From positions 1 through 23,074 of IMG/VR virus record IMGVR_UViG_3300030419_007307: a stretch of 23,074 bases of DNA, one strand, 5' to 3'. A program made the translations under genes and the position numbers. Numbering within the stretch: position 1 is the stretch's first letter; every line of letters starts with the position of its first letter. The stretch comes from a virus. Positions 1 to 6,784 of the stretch are shown piece by piece. Under the pieces are notes generated by a model that worked only from the letters and a program-made list of their open reading frames with translations, made no database searches and was not told where the DNA came from.

Positions 1-2
1 AA

Positions 3-310
3 AAGAAATCTGACGGCAAGAATGGCAAGAAGATCAAACCTAAAGCAAGCTATGCTCAAATGCTCATGGATATTGCTGCTGAGAGGTTTGGTAAAAAAAA
101 AGAAGTGAACTAAAGGACAGCGACTTCCTTGATCCCAAAAGAAGGTCTTTCCCAGTCTTGTCGGCAAGAGATGTTAAAAACGCTGTTAGCAGTTGGGGGC
201 GTTATGAAGGGTCGATGAGTTTTGAGGAGTTTAAAAGTAAACTTATAAGAAGGGCCAAAAAAATAGGCGCAGAAAGCGCTCTACCTAAAAGCTGGATGGA
301 CAAAAAATAA
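3..310 (+). CDS. 3' end of an unidentified virion-region gene, read through a probable -1 frameshift
   Basis: The window opens inside a lysine-rich frame that runs to TAA at 111-113. A second frame, -1 to the first, is open from position 95 to TAA at 308-310. It encodes a compact domain with FLDPKRRSFPV, a VSSWGRY element, a FEEFKSKLI helix and a final LPKSW. I recall this kind of module at the C-termini of phage portal or protease-region proteins, but I cannot name the gene. No ATG, GTG or TTG precedes the domain in its own frame, so it must be reached from the upstream frame. A run of nine A at 93-101 is the obvious slip site; one A lost or gained by sequencing error is the alternative. The stop overlaps the next gene's start as TAATG, which suggests coupled translation. 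The position before the protease would fit a portal gene, but that is inference. Confidence 0.6.
81..130 (+). promoter_or_regulatory. putative -1 programmed frameshift signal
   Basis: Nine A at 93-101 give the in-frame heptamer A AAA AAA at 95-101 (codons AAA 96-98 and AAA 99-101), followed by G. A Shine-Dalgarno-like GAGAGG lies at 81-86, about where the dnaX stimulator sits. Just downstream, AAGGA (113-117) can pair with TCCTT (126-130) around an 8-base loop, or GAAGT (102-106) with ACTTC (123-127). The zero frame stops at 111-113, ten bases past the slip. Slip site, upstream SD and downstream hairpin are the three classical parts of a bacterial -1 frameshift. Transcriptional slippage on the A run would give the same product. 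Confidence 0.5.
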
Positions 311-1800
311 TGGAATACAAATACACCACTACTTTTGACTGTCCACTTTTGGCTTGTGAGATCAATGAGTCCTCTCTGATTTCTCAAGCATCTCTGGATT
401 CTTTAGCTCCTCTTGTCCCTAATGATATTGATTACGACAGTAATGTCGATTTACTAGGGGTTGCATTTAATGCTGCTGTAGTTAATAAATTCAATAAAAA
501 TGGAGACGGGATGGATACTTCCACCGCTGTCAAGTATACTAACAATTTCATACATAAACCGACTAATATAGAACACGATAAACAAAAAGTAGTCGGGCAT
601 ATAGTTTCAGCAGGTTACAGTGAGTTTGGATCTAATAGTTTGTTATCAGAAAATGAAGTAAAAGAAAAAAAAGAACCTTTTAATATCGCGCTGGGCGCTG
701 TTTTGTATAAATCAGTCAACCCAAATTTTACATCATTAGTTGAAAATTCTTTAGATCCAGAAGATGGTTCTTATCAAAAAGTTTCTGCTAGTTGGGAAGT
801 TGGTTTTAATAGCTATGTTTTAGCAGTTGGTAGCGACCTTTTGAGTGAGGCTAGAATTGTTTCAGACCCCGACCAAATCCTTGAATTACAGGGGTATTTA
901 AGAAGTTTCGGAGGCAGTGGTAAGACAGAAGATGGAGAAACAATAGGTAGGTTGATCATGGGGGATATATATCCTCTGGGTATCGCTTACACACTAAATC
1001 CTGCCGCTCAAGTAAAAGGTTTATATGGAGATACCCCCAAAAAAGCCCAAGTTTTTATAAACGATAAGAGGGATAAAATTTCACAAAATAATAATTTAAA
1101 TGTAAACAACGAAAAGAACTTTATCGACATGGAAATTGAAAAGACTCTGAGTGAACTTAAAGAACTTCTTTCCGAGAAGAAATTCTCTAAAGAAGCAGTC
1201 GCCTCAATGACTGATACTTTTGCTGAAGCTATCCGAGAGCGGGATGAACAATACCGCAAGGATATCGAAGCTGAAAGGACAGCTAAAGAGGGCGCTAAGA
1301 AGGAATATGAGGAGTTGAAGTCCTCTGTTTCTGAGCTGGAAGAAAAACTTAATGCTGCTAATGATCGCATTTTAGTTTTTGAAAAAGATAAAAAAGCTGA
1401 AGAGGCCGTGGCTGCTTTTAATGAGCGCATGGACAAGCTGGATGATAGTTTCGAACTTGATGATCAAGATCGTGAATTTCTGGCAACTGAGCTTAAAGAT
1501 CTTGAGGATGCAGAAGCTTATGAGGCTTTTGCGTCTAAACTTAAAGTTCTGTGGAAACACAAGAACAAAGAAGTCCAAGCTGAGTTTGATGCTGAAATCC
1601 AAGCTCGCATTGACGAAGAGGTAGCTAAGAGGGTTTCCACCGCTTCTGAAGAAGAAGTTGAGGTGGAAGAGGCTCTCGATGCTGCTGAAGAGACCGATGC
1701 GGAGATTTCTAACGCTAACGAAGCTGTAACCAGTGAAGAGCCTACTCTCCGCGATAAGTTCAAGGAAGCTTTTTCTCGCGATAATATTGAAATTTCTTAA
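310..1800 (+). CDS. capsid maturation protease fused to a scaffold domain
   Basis: A 496-residue protein with two parts. Residues 1 to about 250 resemble prohead serine proteases of the HK97/T4 gp21 type. A KPTNIEH segment puts a candidate catalytic histidine at H89, followed by a VVGHIV strand. VSASWEV (about 158-164) supplies a candidate nucleophile at S159. Residues 274 to about 390 are rich in Glu and Lys with heptad-like spacing (coiled coil), and the acidic tail to 496 looks like a scaffold. Such proteins guide capsid assembly inside the procapsid and then cleave scaffold and capsid N-termini. The gene begins in a TAATG overlap with the upstream stop and is followed by decoration and capsid genes, the usual order. 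Codon usage changes sharply at an internal ATG (1129). The third catalytic residue cannot be assigned by eye. Confidence 0.85.
   Translation: MEYKYTTTFDCPLLACEINESSLISQASLDSLAPLVPNDIDYDSNVDLLGVAFNAAVVNKFNKNGDGMDTSTAVKYTNNFIHKPTNIEHDKQKVVGHIVSAGYSEFGSNSLLSENEVKEKKEPFNIALGAVLYKSVNPNFTSLVENSLDPEDGSYQKVSASWEVGFNSYVLAVGSDLLSEARIVSDPDQILELQGYLRSFGGSGKTEDGETIGRLIMGDIYPLGIAYTLNPAAQVKGLYGDTPKKAQVFINDKRDKISQNNNLNVNNEKNFIDMEIEKTLSELKELLSEKKFSKEAVASMTDTFAEAIRERDEQYRKDIEAERTAKEGAKKEYEELKSSVSELEEKLNAANDRILVFEKDKKAEEAVAAFNERMDKLDDSFELDDQDREFLATELKDLEDAEAYEAFASKLKVLWKHKNKEVQAEFDAEIQARIDEEVAKRVSTASEEEVEVEEALDAAEETDAEISNANEAVTSEEPTLRDKFKEAFSRDNIEIS
1129..1800 (+). CDS. putative separate scaffold protein from an internal in-frame start
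   Basis: An in-frame ATG at 1129-1131 would give a 223-residue protein starting MEIEKTLSELKELLSEKK, which is just the coiled-coil and acidic part of the protease-scaffold. Before this ATG most Leu codons are TTA or TTG and Arg codons are AGA or AGG. After it, Leu is almost always CTT, CTG or CTC and Arg is mostly CGC, CGT, CGA or CGG, as in the decoration and capsid genes downstream. That is expected if this part is made in far more copies than the protease. Phage lambda makes Nu3 inside gene C in this way. The upstream GAAAAGAA is only a weak ribosome-binding site. This is inference, not proof. Confidence 0.5.
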   Translation: MEIEKTLSELKELLSEKKFSKEAVASMTDTFAEAIRERDEQYRKDIEAERTAKEGAKKEYEELKSSVSELEEKLNAANDRILVFEKDKKAEEAVAAFNERMDKLDDSFELDDQDREFLATELKDLEDAEAYEAFASKLKVLWKHKNKEVQAEFDAEIQARIDEEVAKRVSTASEEEVEVEEALDAAEETDAEISNANEAVTSEEPTLRDKFKEAFSRDNIEIS

Positions 1801-1818
1801 ATTTAACCACTAAAAAAA

Positions 1819-2457
1819 ATGGCATTACGAATTCTACCATTCAGACAATACTCTGATCACGATGTCGTGAACCTCTATTCCGTTGTGGATGCAGATGTTC
1901 TCGATAGCACCACTGGATCGGGCGCTGGCGATGCTGGCGTTTTCGTGAAAGTGCAGGACGGTAACTTCGATAACGATCCTGTAACCTACCAAACGAACAC
2001 TTATCTGGGCGACAACAGTTTCCCGTTCCTTGGCACTACAGCGATGTATCCGCAAGTTAATCTTAAAATTACAGGTTCTACTTCAGGGGAAATTCCCTTG
2101 GGTCTTACTTTGTTCCAAACTGCTAAAAACGATGAGAATGGCGAAAAGCTGCTCTACAATCCTACTAAGCAAACTGAGCTTCAGGCGATCCTCCCAGGAC
2201 AAGCTGTTCCAGTGGCTACCAAAGGTATCTTTACCTTAGCTGCTGAAGCGTTTGATGGCGGTGTATCTTCCTATACCCCAGGAAAAGGTATCAGGACTTC
2301 ACTGGTTAACGCTGGTAAGATCACTGGTGCTGAAAGGGCTGACGGGATTCATGTTTTCGGTCACGTTCTTGGAACAGGCAACCGCGCAAATGTTGGAAAC
2401 ACCACTGATCAATTCTCTGGTGATTATATTGTCGTATCTTTTGATTGTAACCGCTAA
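1819..2457 (+). CDS. probable capsid decoration or stabilising protein
   Basis: A 212-residue protein between the protease-scaffold and the major capsid gene, the slot used by head decoration proteins such as lambda gpD. It looks soluble and beta-rich, with no membrane segment, cysteine motif or enzymatic signature that I can see. It is rich in Gly, Thr and Asn, and contains LPGQAVPVATKGIFTLAAEA, a smooth beta-type stretch. Codons are of the preferred type shared with the capsid gene, which implies high copy number. The start follows an A-rich leader with no clear Shine-Dalgarno. The call rests on position, codon bias and composition, not on a recognised fold. A head fibre or other abundant capsid-associated protein is possible. 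Confidence 0.6.
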   Translation: MALRILPFRQYSDHDVVNLYSVVDADVLDSTTGSGAGDAGVFVKVQDGNFDNDPVTYQTNTYLGDNSFPFLGTTAMYPQVNLKITGSTSGEIPLGLTLFQTAKNDENGEKLLYNPTKQTELQAILPGQAVPVATKGIFTLAAEAFDGGVSSYTPGKGIRTSLVNAGKITGAERADGIHVFGHVLGTGNRANVGNTTDQFSGDYIVVSFDCNR

Positions 2458-2461
2458 TTAG

Positions 2462-2467
2462 AAAGGA
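2462..2467 (+). promoter_or_regulatory. ribosome-binding site of the capsid gene
   Basis: AAAGGA, ten bases before the ATG at 2478. It is one of the clearest Shine-Dalgarno sequences in the window, as expected for the most abundant virion protein, and it fixes the capsid start. Confidence 0.6.
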
Positions 2468-2477
2468 TCTACTCACT

Positions 2478-3632
2478 ATGAAAATTACTTTAAAAAGAAC
2501 TCCAGAGCAGGTCGAGCTTATCAAAGCTATGGCTTCTCGGAATCGCAATGTTGCTTATGAGGCACAGGTAGCGCTCGCTGAGTTCATCGGACCAGTTTTG
2601 GCCGAAGTTCTCAATAACGCTCCTACTGTAAGCAACCTTTTCCAGACACTTCAGTTTAATGCTGATGACAATCCAAGCATCCCGCTTGATCTCTACTACG
2701 ATATTGCTGATGAAGATTACATCAGGGTTTGGAGTCAGAGTCACGCAGGTGGCCTTCCCAGCAACCAAGTGCTGCCCACCGCTTCTGAATTGAAGCTGGC
2801 GACTTACAGCCTTGATGCTGCTGTTGATTTTGATCGCAGGTATGCAGCTAAGAGCCGCATGGATGTGGTTAGCAAAACATTCACTCGCGTAGCGCAGGAA
2901 ATTCTTCTTAAGCAGGAGCGGACTTCCGCTACTTTGCTTATGACGGCTCTCGCTAACGCTACTATCAAGTCTTCTCCTCTTCTGGGAGATTTCCATGTTA
3001 TGGCTAACGAGGTGGCAAGCTCTTTCCTCATGGCAGACATTAATAATCTGTTTACCTTAGGTAAGCGCATCAACAGCTCTTGGATCGGTGGAACACCTAC
3101 CGCTCGGACTCGGGGAATTACAGATGTTGTCTGTTCTCCTGAGGTTGTTGGCAAGATTCGCGCAATGTCTTACAACCCAGTGAACACCACTGCGTTGCCT
3201 GACACTAATGAGTCCACTGTTCTTCCTGCTCCTGAATCTCTTCGTGAAGAGCTTTACAGGAACGTAGGTCTTGACAGCTTCATGGGTCTTAACATCTTGG
3301 AATACAACGAGATGGGTGTCGGTCAGAAGTTTAACACTATCTTCGATACCGCTGCGGGTAGCAATTCTTATCCTTCTCTCGCGAATAGCTCTAACGCAAT
3401 TACCTTTGATGGTTCCACGGACGAAATCGTGGTTGGCGTTGATCGTAGTCGTGATTCTCTTATCCGTGCAGTTGCTACGGACTCTGAGAGCGGAGCTGAG
3501 ATGAATCTCATCGCTGATGATCAATACAGCATTCGCCAGAACAAGATCGGCTACTTCGGTTCTATCGAAGAGGGTCGTGTTGTCCTTGACAACCGCGTTC
3601 TCATGGGTGTTGTTATTGGAGCCTTCGACTAA
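2478..3632 (+). CDS. major capsid protein (HK97-type)
   Basis: A 384-residue protein that forms the capsid shell. Evidence is the length, the position just after protease-scaffold and decoration genes, the strong ribosome-binding site and the strongest preferred-codon usage in the window. The N-terminal region has helices (EQVELIKAMASRNRNVAYEA) and a PTVSNLFQTLQF segment. A charged long-helix region follows around 115-165 (DFDRRYAAKSRMDVVSKTF). The last third is beta-rich and ends in NRVLMGVVIGAFD, typical of HK97-fold capsid proteins. A cognate protease is encoded upstream, so N-terminal trimming is likely, but I cannot place the cleavage site. The gene ends in tandem stops (TAATAA) and is followed at once by a strong terminator. 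Confidence 0.85.
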   Translation: MKITLKRTPEQVELIKAMASRNRNVAYEAQVALAEFIGPVLAEVLNNAPTVSNLFQTLQFNADDNPSIPLDLYYDIADEDYIRVWSQSHAGGLPSNQVLPTASELKLATYSLDAAVDFDRRYAAKSRMDVVSKTFTRVAQEILLKQERTSATLLMTALANATIKSSPLLGDFHVMANEVASSFLMADINNLFTLGKRINSSWIGGTPTARTRGITDVVCSPEVVGKIRAMSYNPVNTTALPDTNESTVLPAPESLREELYRNVGLDSFMGLNILEYNEMGVGQKFNTIFDTAAGSNSYPSLANSSNAITFDGSTDEIVVGVDRSRDSLIRAVATDSESGAEMNLIADDQYSIRQNKIGYFGSIEEGRVVLDNRVLMGVVIGAFD

Positions 3633-3648
3633 TAAGGCTTTACCCTTT

Positions 3649-3682
3649 AAAAAGGCCGTTCCTGCGGGGACGGCCTTTTTTT
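3649..3682 (+). terminator. rho-independent terminator after the capsid gene
   Basis: A 9-bp stem (GGCCGTTCC at 3654-3662 with GGGACGGCC at 3667-3675, one G-T pair) closes on the loop TGCG, a UNCG-type tetraloop flanked by C-G, which is exceptionally stable. Seven T follow (3676-3682) and five A precede the stem. It separates the high-expression head genes from the neck genes downstream. Confidence 0.9.
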
Positions 3683-3701
3683 GTAATTTATTTACTGAGT
3701 G

Positions 3702-3717
3702 TATATAATAGTATATG
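3702..3717 (+). promoter_or_regulatory. putative -10-only promoter abutting a start codon
   Basis: TATAAT at 3704-3709 is followed by AGTAT and then the ATG at 3715. No Shine-Dalgarno is visible. With the normal distance from -10 to transcription start, the mRNA would begin at or next to the ATG. A near-identical arrangement precedes the next gene. It lies just after the capsid terminator, where a new promoter is needed. I see no convincing -35. Confidence 0.4.
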
Positions 3718-4164
3718 GCTAAAAAGAAAACAACTAAGAAAAAAGCCGCCCCTTATAAAGAGGTAACAACGGGACAAGAGCAACCTGCTAAGAAGGGAAT
3801 CTTAGAGGAGCTAGAGGAGCTTAGAAAAAGCGGACAAACCAGCACGGCTCGCTATCAGGAGATTTTAAAAGAAGTGGAAGTTATTTATGGCACTGGCGAA
3901 ACAAATTCTTTTGGCACTAATGATATTAATATTCTAAAAGAAAGGTTGGCTAAAATGAGTAAGGCTGATTTGCAAGTATTTGCTAAAAAAGTGGGTATTA
4001 ATCCTTTCTATGAAAAATCAATAATGGCTGATAATATTATAAAAGAATTTAATCGTTATCAGAGTAGGGGTAACATATTCACTGCTCCCGCTCCTGTTCC
4101 CGCTATAGAACTAGACCCAGAAAATCCTCAACATAAAGAAATTCTCGATTGGTTAAATAGCTAA
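3715..4164 (+). CDS. neck-region virion protein with a small helical domain
   Basis: A 149-residue protein with a lysine-rich, Ala/Pro-containing start (AKKKTTKKKAAP), a charged helix at 28-58 and a small helical domain at about 72-118 (LAKMSKADLQVFAKKVGI, then an EFNRYQSRG end). That domain has the look of SAP- or Rho-N-like DNA or RNA binding folds: short helices joined by a turn, with basic residues. The position just after the capsid gene suggests a head-completion or connector role. I do not recognise the family with certainty. The basic N-terminus would suit contact with packaged DNA. It starts without a Shine-Dalgarno, right behind a TATAAT hexamer. Confidence 0.6.
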   Translation: MAKKKTTKKKAAPYKEVTTGQEQPAKKGILEELEELRKSGQTSTARYQEILKEVEVIYGTGETNSFGTNDINILKERLAKMSKADLQVFAKKVGINPFYEKSIMADNIIKEFNRYQSRGNIFTAPAPVPAIELDPENPQHKEILDWLNS

Positions 4165-4172
4165 ATACTGTG

Positions 4173-4186
4173 TAAGATAGTATATG
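4173..4186 (+). promoter_or_regulatory. second -10-like motif abutting a start codon
   Basis: TAAGAT (4173-4178), then AGTAT, then ATG at 4184, the same spacing and spacer as at 3704-3717. Both sites also share TACTG followed by GT about 15 bases further up. CTAAATA at 4161-4167, close to the T4-type late promoter TATAAATA, is an alternative -10. No Shine-Dalgarno is present. Confidence 0.35.
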
Positions 4187-4678
4187 GCCACTGTATTAGA
4201 AGATCTTGCTTCAGGAATTGTAGTCACTGAATTTGATGGAGACACAGGAATAGCCACCGTAGCTAATGTCAGTGGGTGGCTTTTTGAGAACCTTGGACAA
4301 GTTAACACTTACCTCTATACAGACTTTACTGGAGATCTTGCTAGTGGGACTTATGGGGTAATGGACATCGAGGCTCAGAATGTTTTAAAAGAGCTATATC
4401 TTTCTAATTACTACAATAAGCAAGCGAGAAACGCCCTCAGGGGCATTGTAGACTCAAGTGTGAGTGGAGACAACGTTCTGTCTTTAAAGGACGGAGAAAG
4501 CTCTGTGACGTTTATTAACCGCAATGAGGTGTCAAAGGTCTATCGAGGTCTTGCAAGCGATTGTATGGACAAGGTGACGCGAATGGCAGCACAATACAAT
4601 ATCTATCAGGCAGAGCCTAGACAGTTAGGCGGTATAGACGGTAGTGGTTTAAATTACCAAGTCTATAATTACGGCTAA
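4184..4678 (+). CDS. probable head-tail connector (adaptor-type) protein
   Basis: A 164-residue protein with a beta-rich N-terminal half and a helical second half (AQNVLKELYLSNYYNKQARNA at about 64-84). Recognisable motifs are few. FENLGQVNTYLYTDF near residue 34 and a C-terminal helix around residue 140 resemble small connector proteins that plug the portal. It follows a related small gene by 19 bases, and a two-way terminator ends the plus-strand head operon just after it. The assignment rests mainly on position and size. It could also be a minor capsid or tail-completion protein. Confidence 0.5.
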   Translation: MATVLEDLASGIVVTEFDGDTGIATVANVSGWLFENLGQVNTYLYTDFTGDLASGTYGVMDIEAQNVLKELYLSNYYNKQARNALRGIVDSSVSGDNVLSLKDGESSVTFINRNEVSKVYRGLASDCMDKVTRMAAQYNIYQAEPRQLGGIDGSGLNYQVYNYG

Positions 4679-4692
4679 TATATTTTAACTTT

Positions 4693-4736
4693 AAAAACAA
4701 AAAGACCGTGGTAGCTAATGCTCCACGGTCTTTTTT
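4693..4736. terminator. bidirectional terminator between convergent operons
   Basis: AGACCGTGG (4703-4711) pairs with CCACGGTCT (4723-4731). An inner AGC/GCT pairing closes a TAAT loop, with one bulged T at 4712. The stem has A-rich sequence on the left and six T on the right, so it can end transcripts from both sides: the head genes (plus) and the tail tube operon (minus). Confidence 0.9.
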
Positions 4737-4755
4737 GTAGATCAGGATTAGGGAA

Positions 4756-5886
4756 TTAACCTAATGTTCTGGTGCCTGTGTAGATCTCTTGGTGACTGAC
4801 TCCGCTAAGGAAAACTCCATCAGCGATATCTTCAGGACCACCAATTTGAGCAGTAAAGGTAAGGTCTACGGTTTTGTTGGCTCCGATGCTGGAACTCCAG
4901 CTTTCACTTTCAACCAATGCCCCTTTGAAGTCCCAAACCATTCCAGTTTTGTTATCAGAAGTTTTCAGCGTAATAGACACGTTCCTTTCTGATTCTTCCA
5001 GCTTGTCAGCCAAGTTGCGAGCATCAACTTCATTCAAAATAGCGCTGACATTCATCGTGGTAACAACTGGGAAGTCAACAGTTCTTGCATATGCGAACTT
5101 GCTTCCAAGACGATCCAGAGGAGTCCTAGAAAGCGGGATCGAGATAGTAGCACTCTGAACATGAATGCTGTCATCACCGCTAATATCACTTATGACATCA
5201 TCTCTAAAGTTGTCAATGTTAAGTGTAATATCTCCTGGGCGAAGAGCTGTAATTGAGCCGCTGAAAATGCTAGATGTGATTCCGCTTGTCGGGAGAGGAA
5301 GGGTGACATTCGTAGAGAATGCTTCGGTTCCATCTTGCTGGTTAACAGCAGGAGTTTTAATTGCATTACCCGCAGAACTGCGGACGTTAGATCCTTCCAT
5401 GCTTACGCTAGCAGTGGGCAGAGAACCGACAGAAAGATCAATGGAGTAGTCGCTGATGTAGCAATTTCCTACTCCAATAATTTTATCGGTAGCCGCATAT
5501 GCGTCTCCAGCATTCAAGTCCTCACCTTCTGGAGAGGTCACAATGTAGACGTTCTGGCCTGATCCTGCTGTCAGGTGACCAGAAGCAAAGTTTCCTTGAC
5601 CCAGAGCAGGGTTGCCAGTGGCAACAAAAAAGTTAAGAACCCTTTCATTAAATCCATCAGTCAAGTAATAAGAAAAGTCTAGGTTGACTGTCGGTGGTTC
5701 AAGAACTAACGAGTCGATACGAGCAAGCTGTCCATATTGGTTAACGTCTTGACGGTTAATAGTATAGCTGTAATTAGCACTTTGCACCCTGCGTAACTGT
5801 TCAGTTTTCGTAAAACCCGTAATAGAGGCATGTTCCGCAACGAAAAGCCCCTCTGATTGATAAATTACTCTGTTTCTGCTGGCCAT
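4756..5886 (-). CDS. major tail tube protein
   Basis: A 376-residue beta-rich protein. Three blocks match the products of 17401-18207 and 19177-20271. These are NYSYTINRQDVNQYGQL (38-54, only in the longer homologue), GNCYISDYSIDLSVGSLP (140-157), and a block at about 242-273 with an SIPLSRTP element and a GSKFAYARTV element. Tube subunits share this kind of beta-sandwich with distal tail proteins. Of the three, only this gene uses the preferred codons of the capsid gene (for example CGC and CTG), which points to the high-copy tube. It has the best ribosome-binding site of its block (AAAGGAAAG, complement of 5898-5906). It is last in the minus-strand operon, just before the shared terminator. 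Tube function is inferred from fold pattern, copy-number signature and neighbours. Confidence 0.7.
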   Translation of the reverse strand: MASRNRVIYQSEGLFVAEHASITGFTKTEQLRRVQSANYSYTINRQDVNQYGQLARIDSLVLEPPTVNLDFSYYLTDGFNERVLNFFVATGNPALGQGNFASGHLTAGSGQNVYIVTSPEGEDLNAGDAYAATDKIIGVGNCYISDYSIDLSVGSLPTASVSMEGSNVRSSAGNAIKTPAVNQQDGTEAFSTNVTLPLPTSGITSSIFSGSITALRPGDITLNIDNFRDDVISDISGDDSIHVQSATISIPLSRTPLDRLGSKFAYARTVDFPVVTTMNVSAILNEVDARNLADKLEESERNVSITLKTSDNKTGMVWDFKGALVESESWSSSIGANKTVDLTFTAQIGGPEDIADGVFLSGVSHQEIYTGTRTLG

Positions 5887-5897
5887 GATAAAAGATT

Positions 5898-5906
5898 CTT
5901 TCCTTT
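5898..5906 (-). promoter_or_regulatory. ribosome-binding site of the tail tube gene
   Basis: On the minus strand this reads AAAGGAAAG, eleven bases before the ATG at 5886. Other genes in the block rely on overlaps. A separate strong site here fits a high-copy product. Confidence 0.55.
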
Positions 5907-5935
5907 GTTTACAGTTTTATTATTAAAATATGAAA

Positions 5936-6784
5936 TTACTCAAAGCGATACCTGTTTTTTATCAAGTCAAAATCAATAAAGCCTATGTAAAGGTTGTTTG
6001 CTAAATTTTTCCTGCTGCCATCACTAAGTTTAGAGACTTTTACTTTATCGACAACAAATTGCTGCTCGGTATCGTATGGTTCTTTGGCTCCTGTGTAGTT
6101 ATATTCGTTGTTTTTTAGATCTCCAAGCTCTGTTATTGGGTATCCGCTCATGGGGATCGGTGTAAAAACTTCGTTCACAGAATCCATGAAAATAGACAAA
6201 ACACCATCAAGTTGATAGGTGTCTTCAGCTAAAACTACCGCGTTAGCGTGAACGCATGTGGTTTCCATACCTCCGAAAGCAAAGGGCTTGTTTTCACTTA
6301 CAGAAGTAGAGACAAATATTGCTGGAACAACATCATCATAAGGGGGGATATAGGTATCTGGCCCCGAAGGAAGACGCGAGTTAATCATATACTTATTTTC
6401 TATAATTAAATCGTCCTCTGTGTCATTTGTAAGATAAACATTAAAATCTTTTACTGCAAATTCCCCTGTTATGGTAGATCCAGTTACATCTCCTGAAACC
6501 AAGGCTCTTCCATTATCAAAATCCAAAACAATGCCGTCAGAGCGGCCTGAAAAGCTTGCGTCAATAAAAACACCAGTGGGTATAGTGGCTCCTGTTATAG
6601 AAGAGTCTGTCACCCACTGTTTGTATGGACTGCCGTAAGCCTTATATGTTGAGTCAAGATGGGGGTCATCGTAATAAAAAAACGTCCCCGTCTTATTGGA
6701 AAAAGCCTCCCCTTTTTTCAGTAGGAAATTATCGAACCACAAGAAAAAAGAAGTGGTTATTTTATGTTGAAACTGTTCCTTCAT
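5936..6784 (-). CDS. minor virion protein of the neck/tail operon, function unknown
   Basis: A 282-residue soluble protein. The segment GSPYKQWVTDSSITGATIPT (51-70) and the following GVFID and SGDVTG elements form a beta-strand-rich domain resembling virion proteins I have seen in environmental phages. It has no membrane segment and no enzyme motif. Its ATG overlaps the upstream stop by four bases (ATGA), so it is translated with the gp10-like gene, and it precedes the tail tube gene. Tail terminators often sit in this slot, but the protein is larger than the usual 130-200 residues, so I do not assign that role. Confidence 0.5.
   Translation of the reverse strand: MKEQFQHKITTSFFLWFDNFLLKKGEAFSNKTGTFFYYDDPHLDSTYKAYGSPYKQWVTDSSITGATIPTGVFIDASFSGRSDGIVLDFDNGRALVSGDVTGSTITGEFAVKDFNVYLTNDTEDDLIIENKYMINSRLPSGPDTYIPPYDDVVPAIFVSTSVSENKPFAFGGMETTCVHANAVVLAEDTYQLDGVLSIFMDSVNEVFTPIPMSGYPITELGDLKNNEYNYTGAKEPYDTEQQFVVDKVKVSKLSDGSRKNLANNLYIGFIDFDLIKNRYRFE

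Noticed and set aside
202-387. Minus-strand 61-codon frame crossing the start of the protease gene
   Set aside because: Overlaps two well-supported plus-strand genes and has no family features.
1008-1763. Minus-strand open frames opposite the protease-scaffold gene
   Set aside because: Ser/Leu-rich shadows of the Glu/Lys-rich coding strand, with no ribosome-binding site and no conserved features.
3636-3660. Alternative antiterminator-like pairing of GGCTTT with AAAGGCC before the capsid terminator
   Set aside because: Imperfect and much weaker than the terminator stem; no leader peptide or binding site supports attenuation.
3504-3708. Plus-strand 63-codon frame spanning the capsid gene end and terminator
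   Set aside because: Reads through a terminator in another frame; no coding character.
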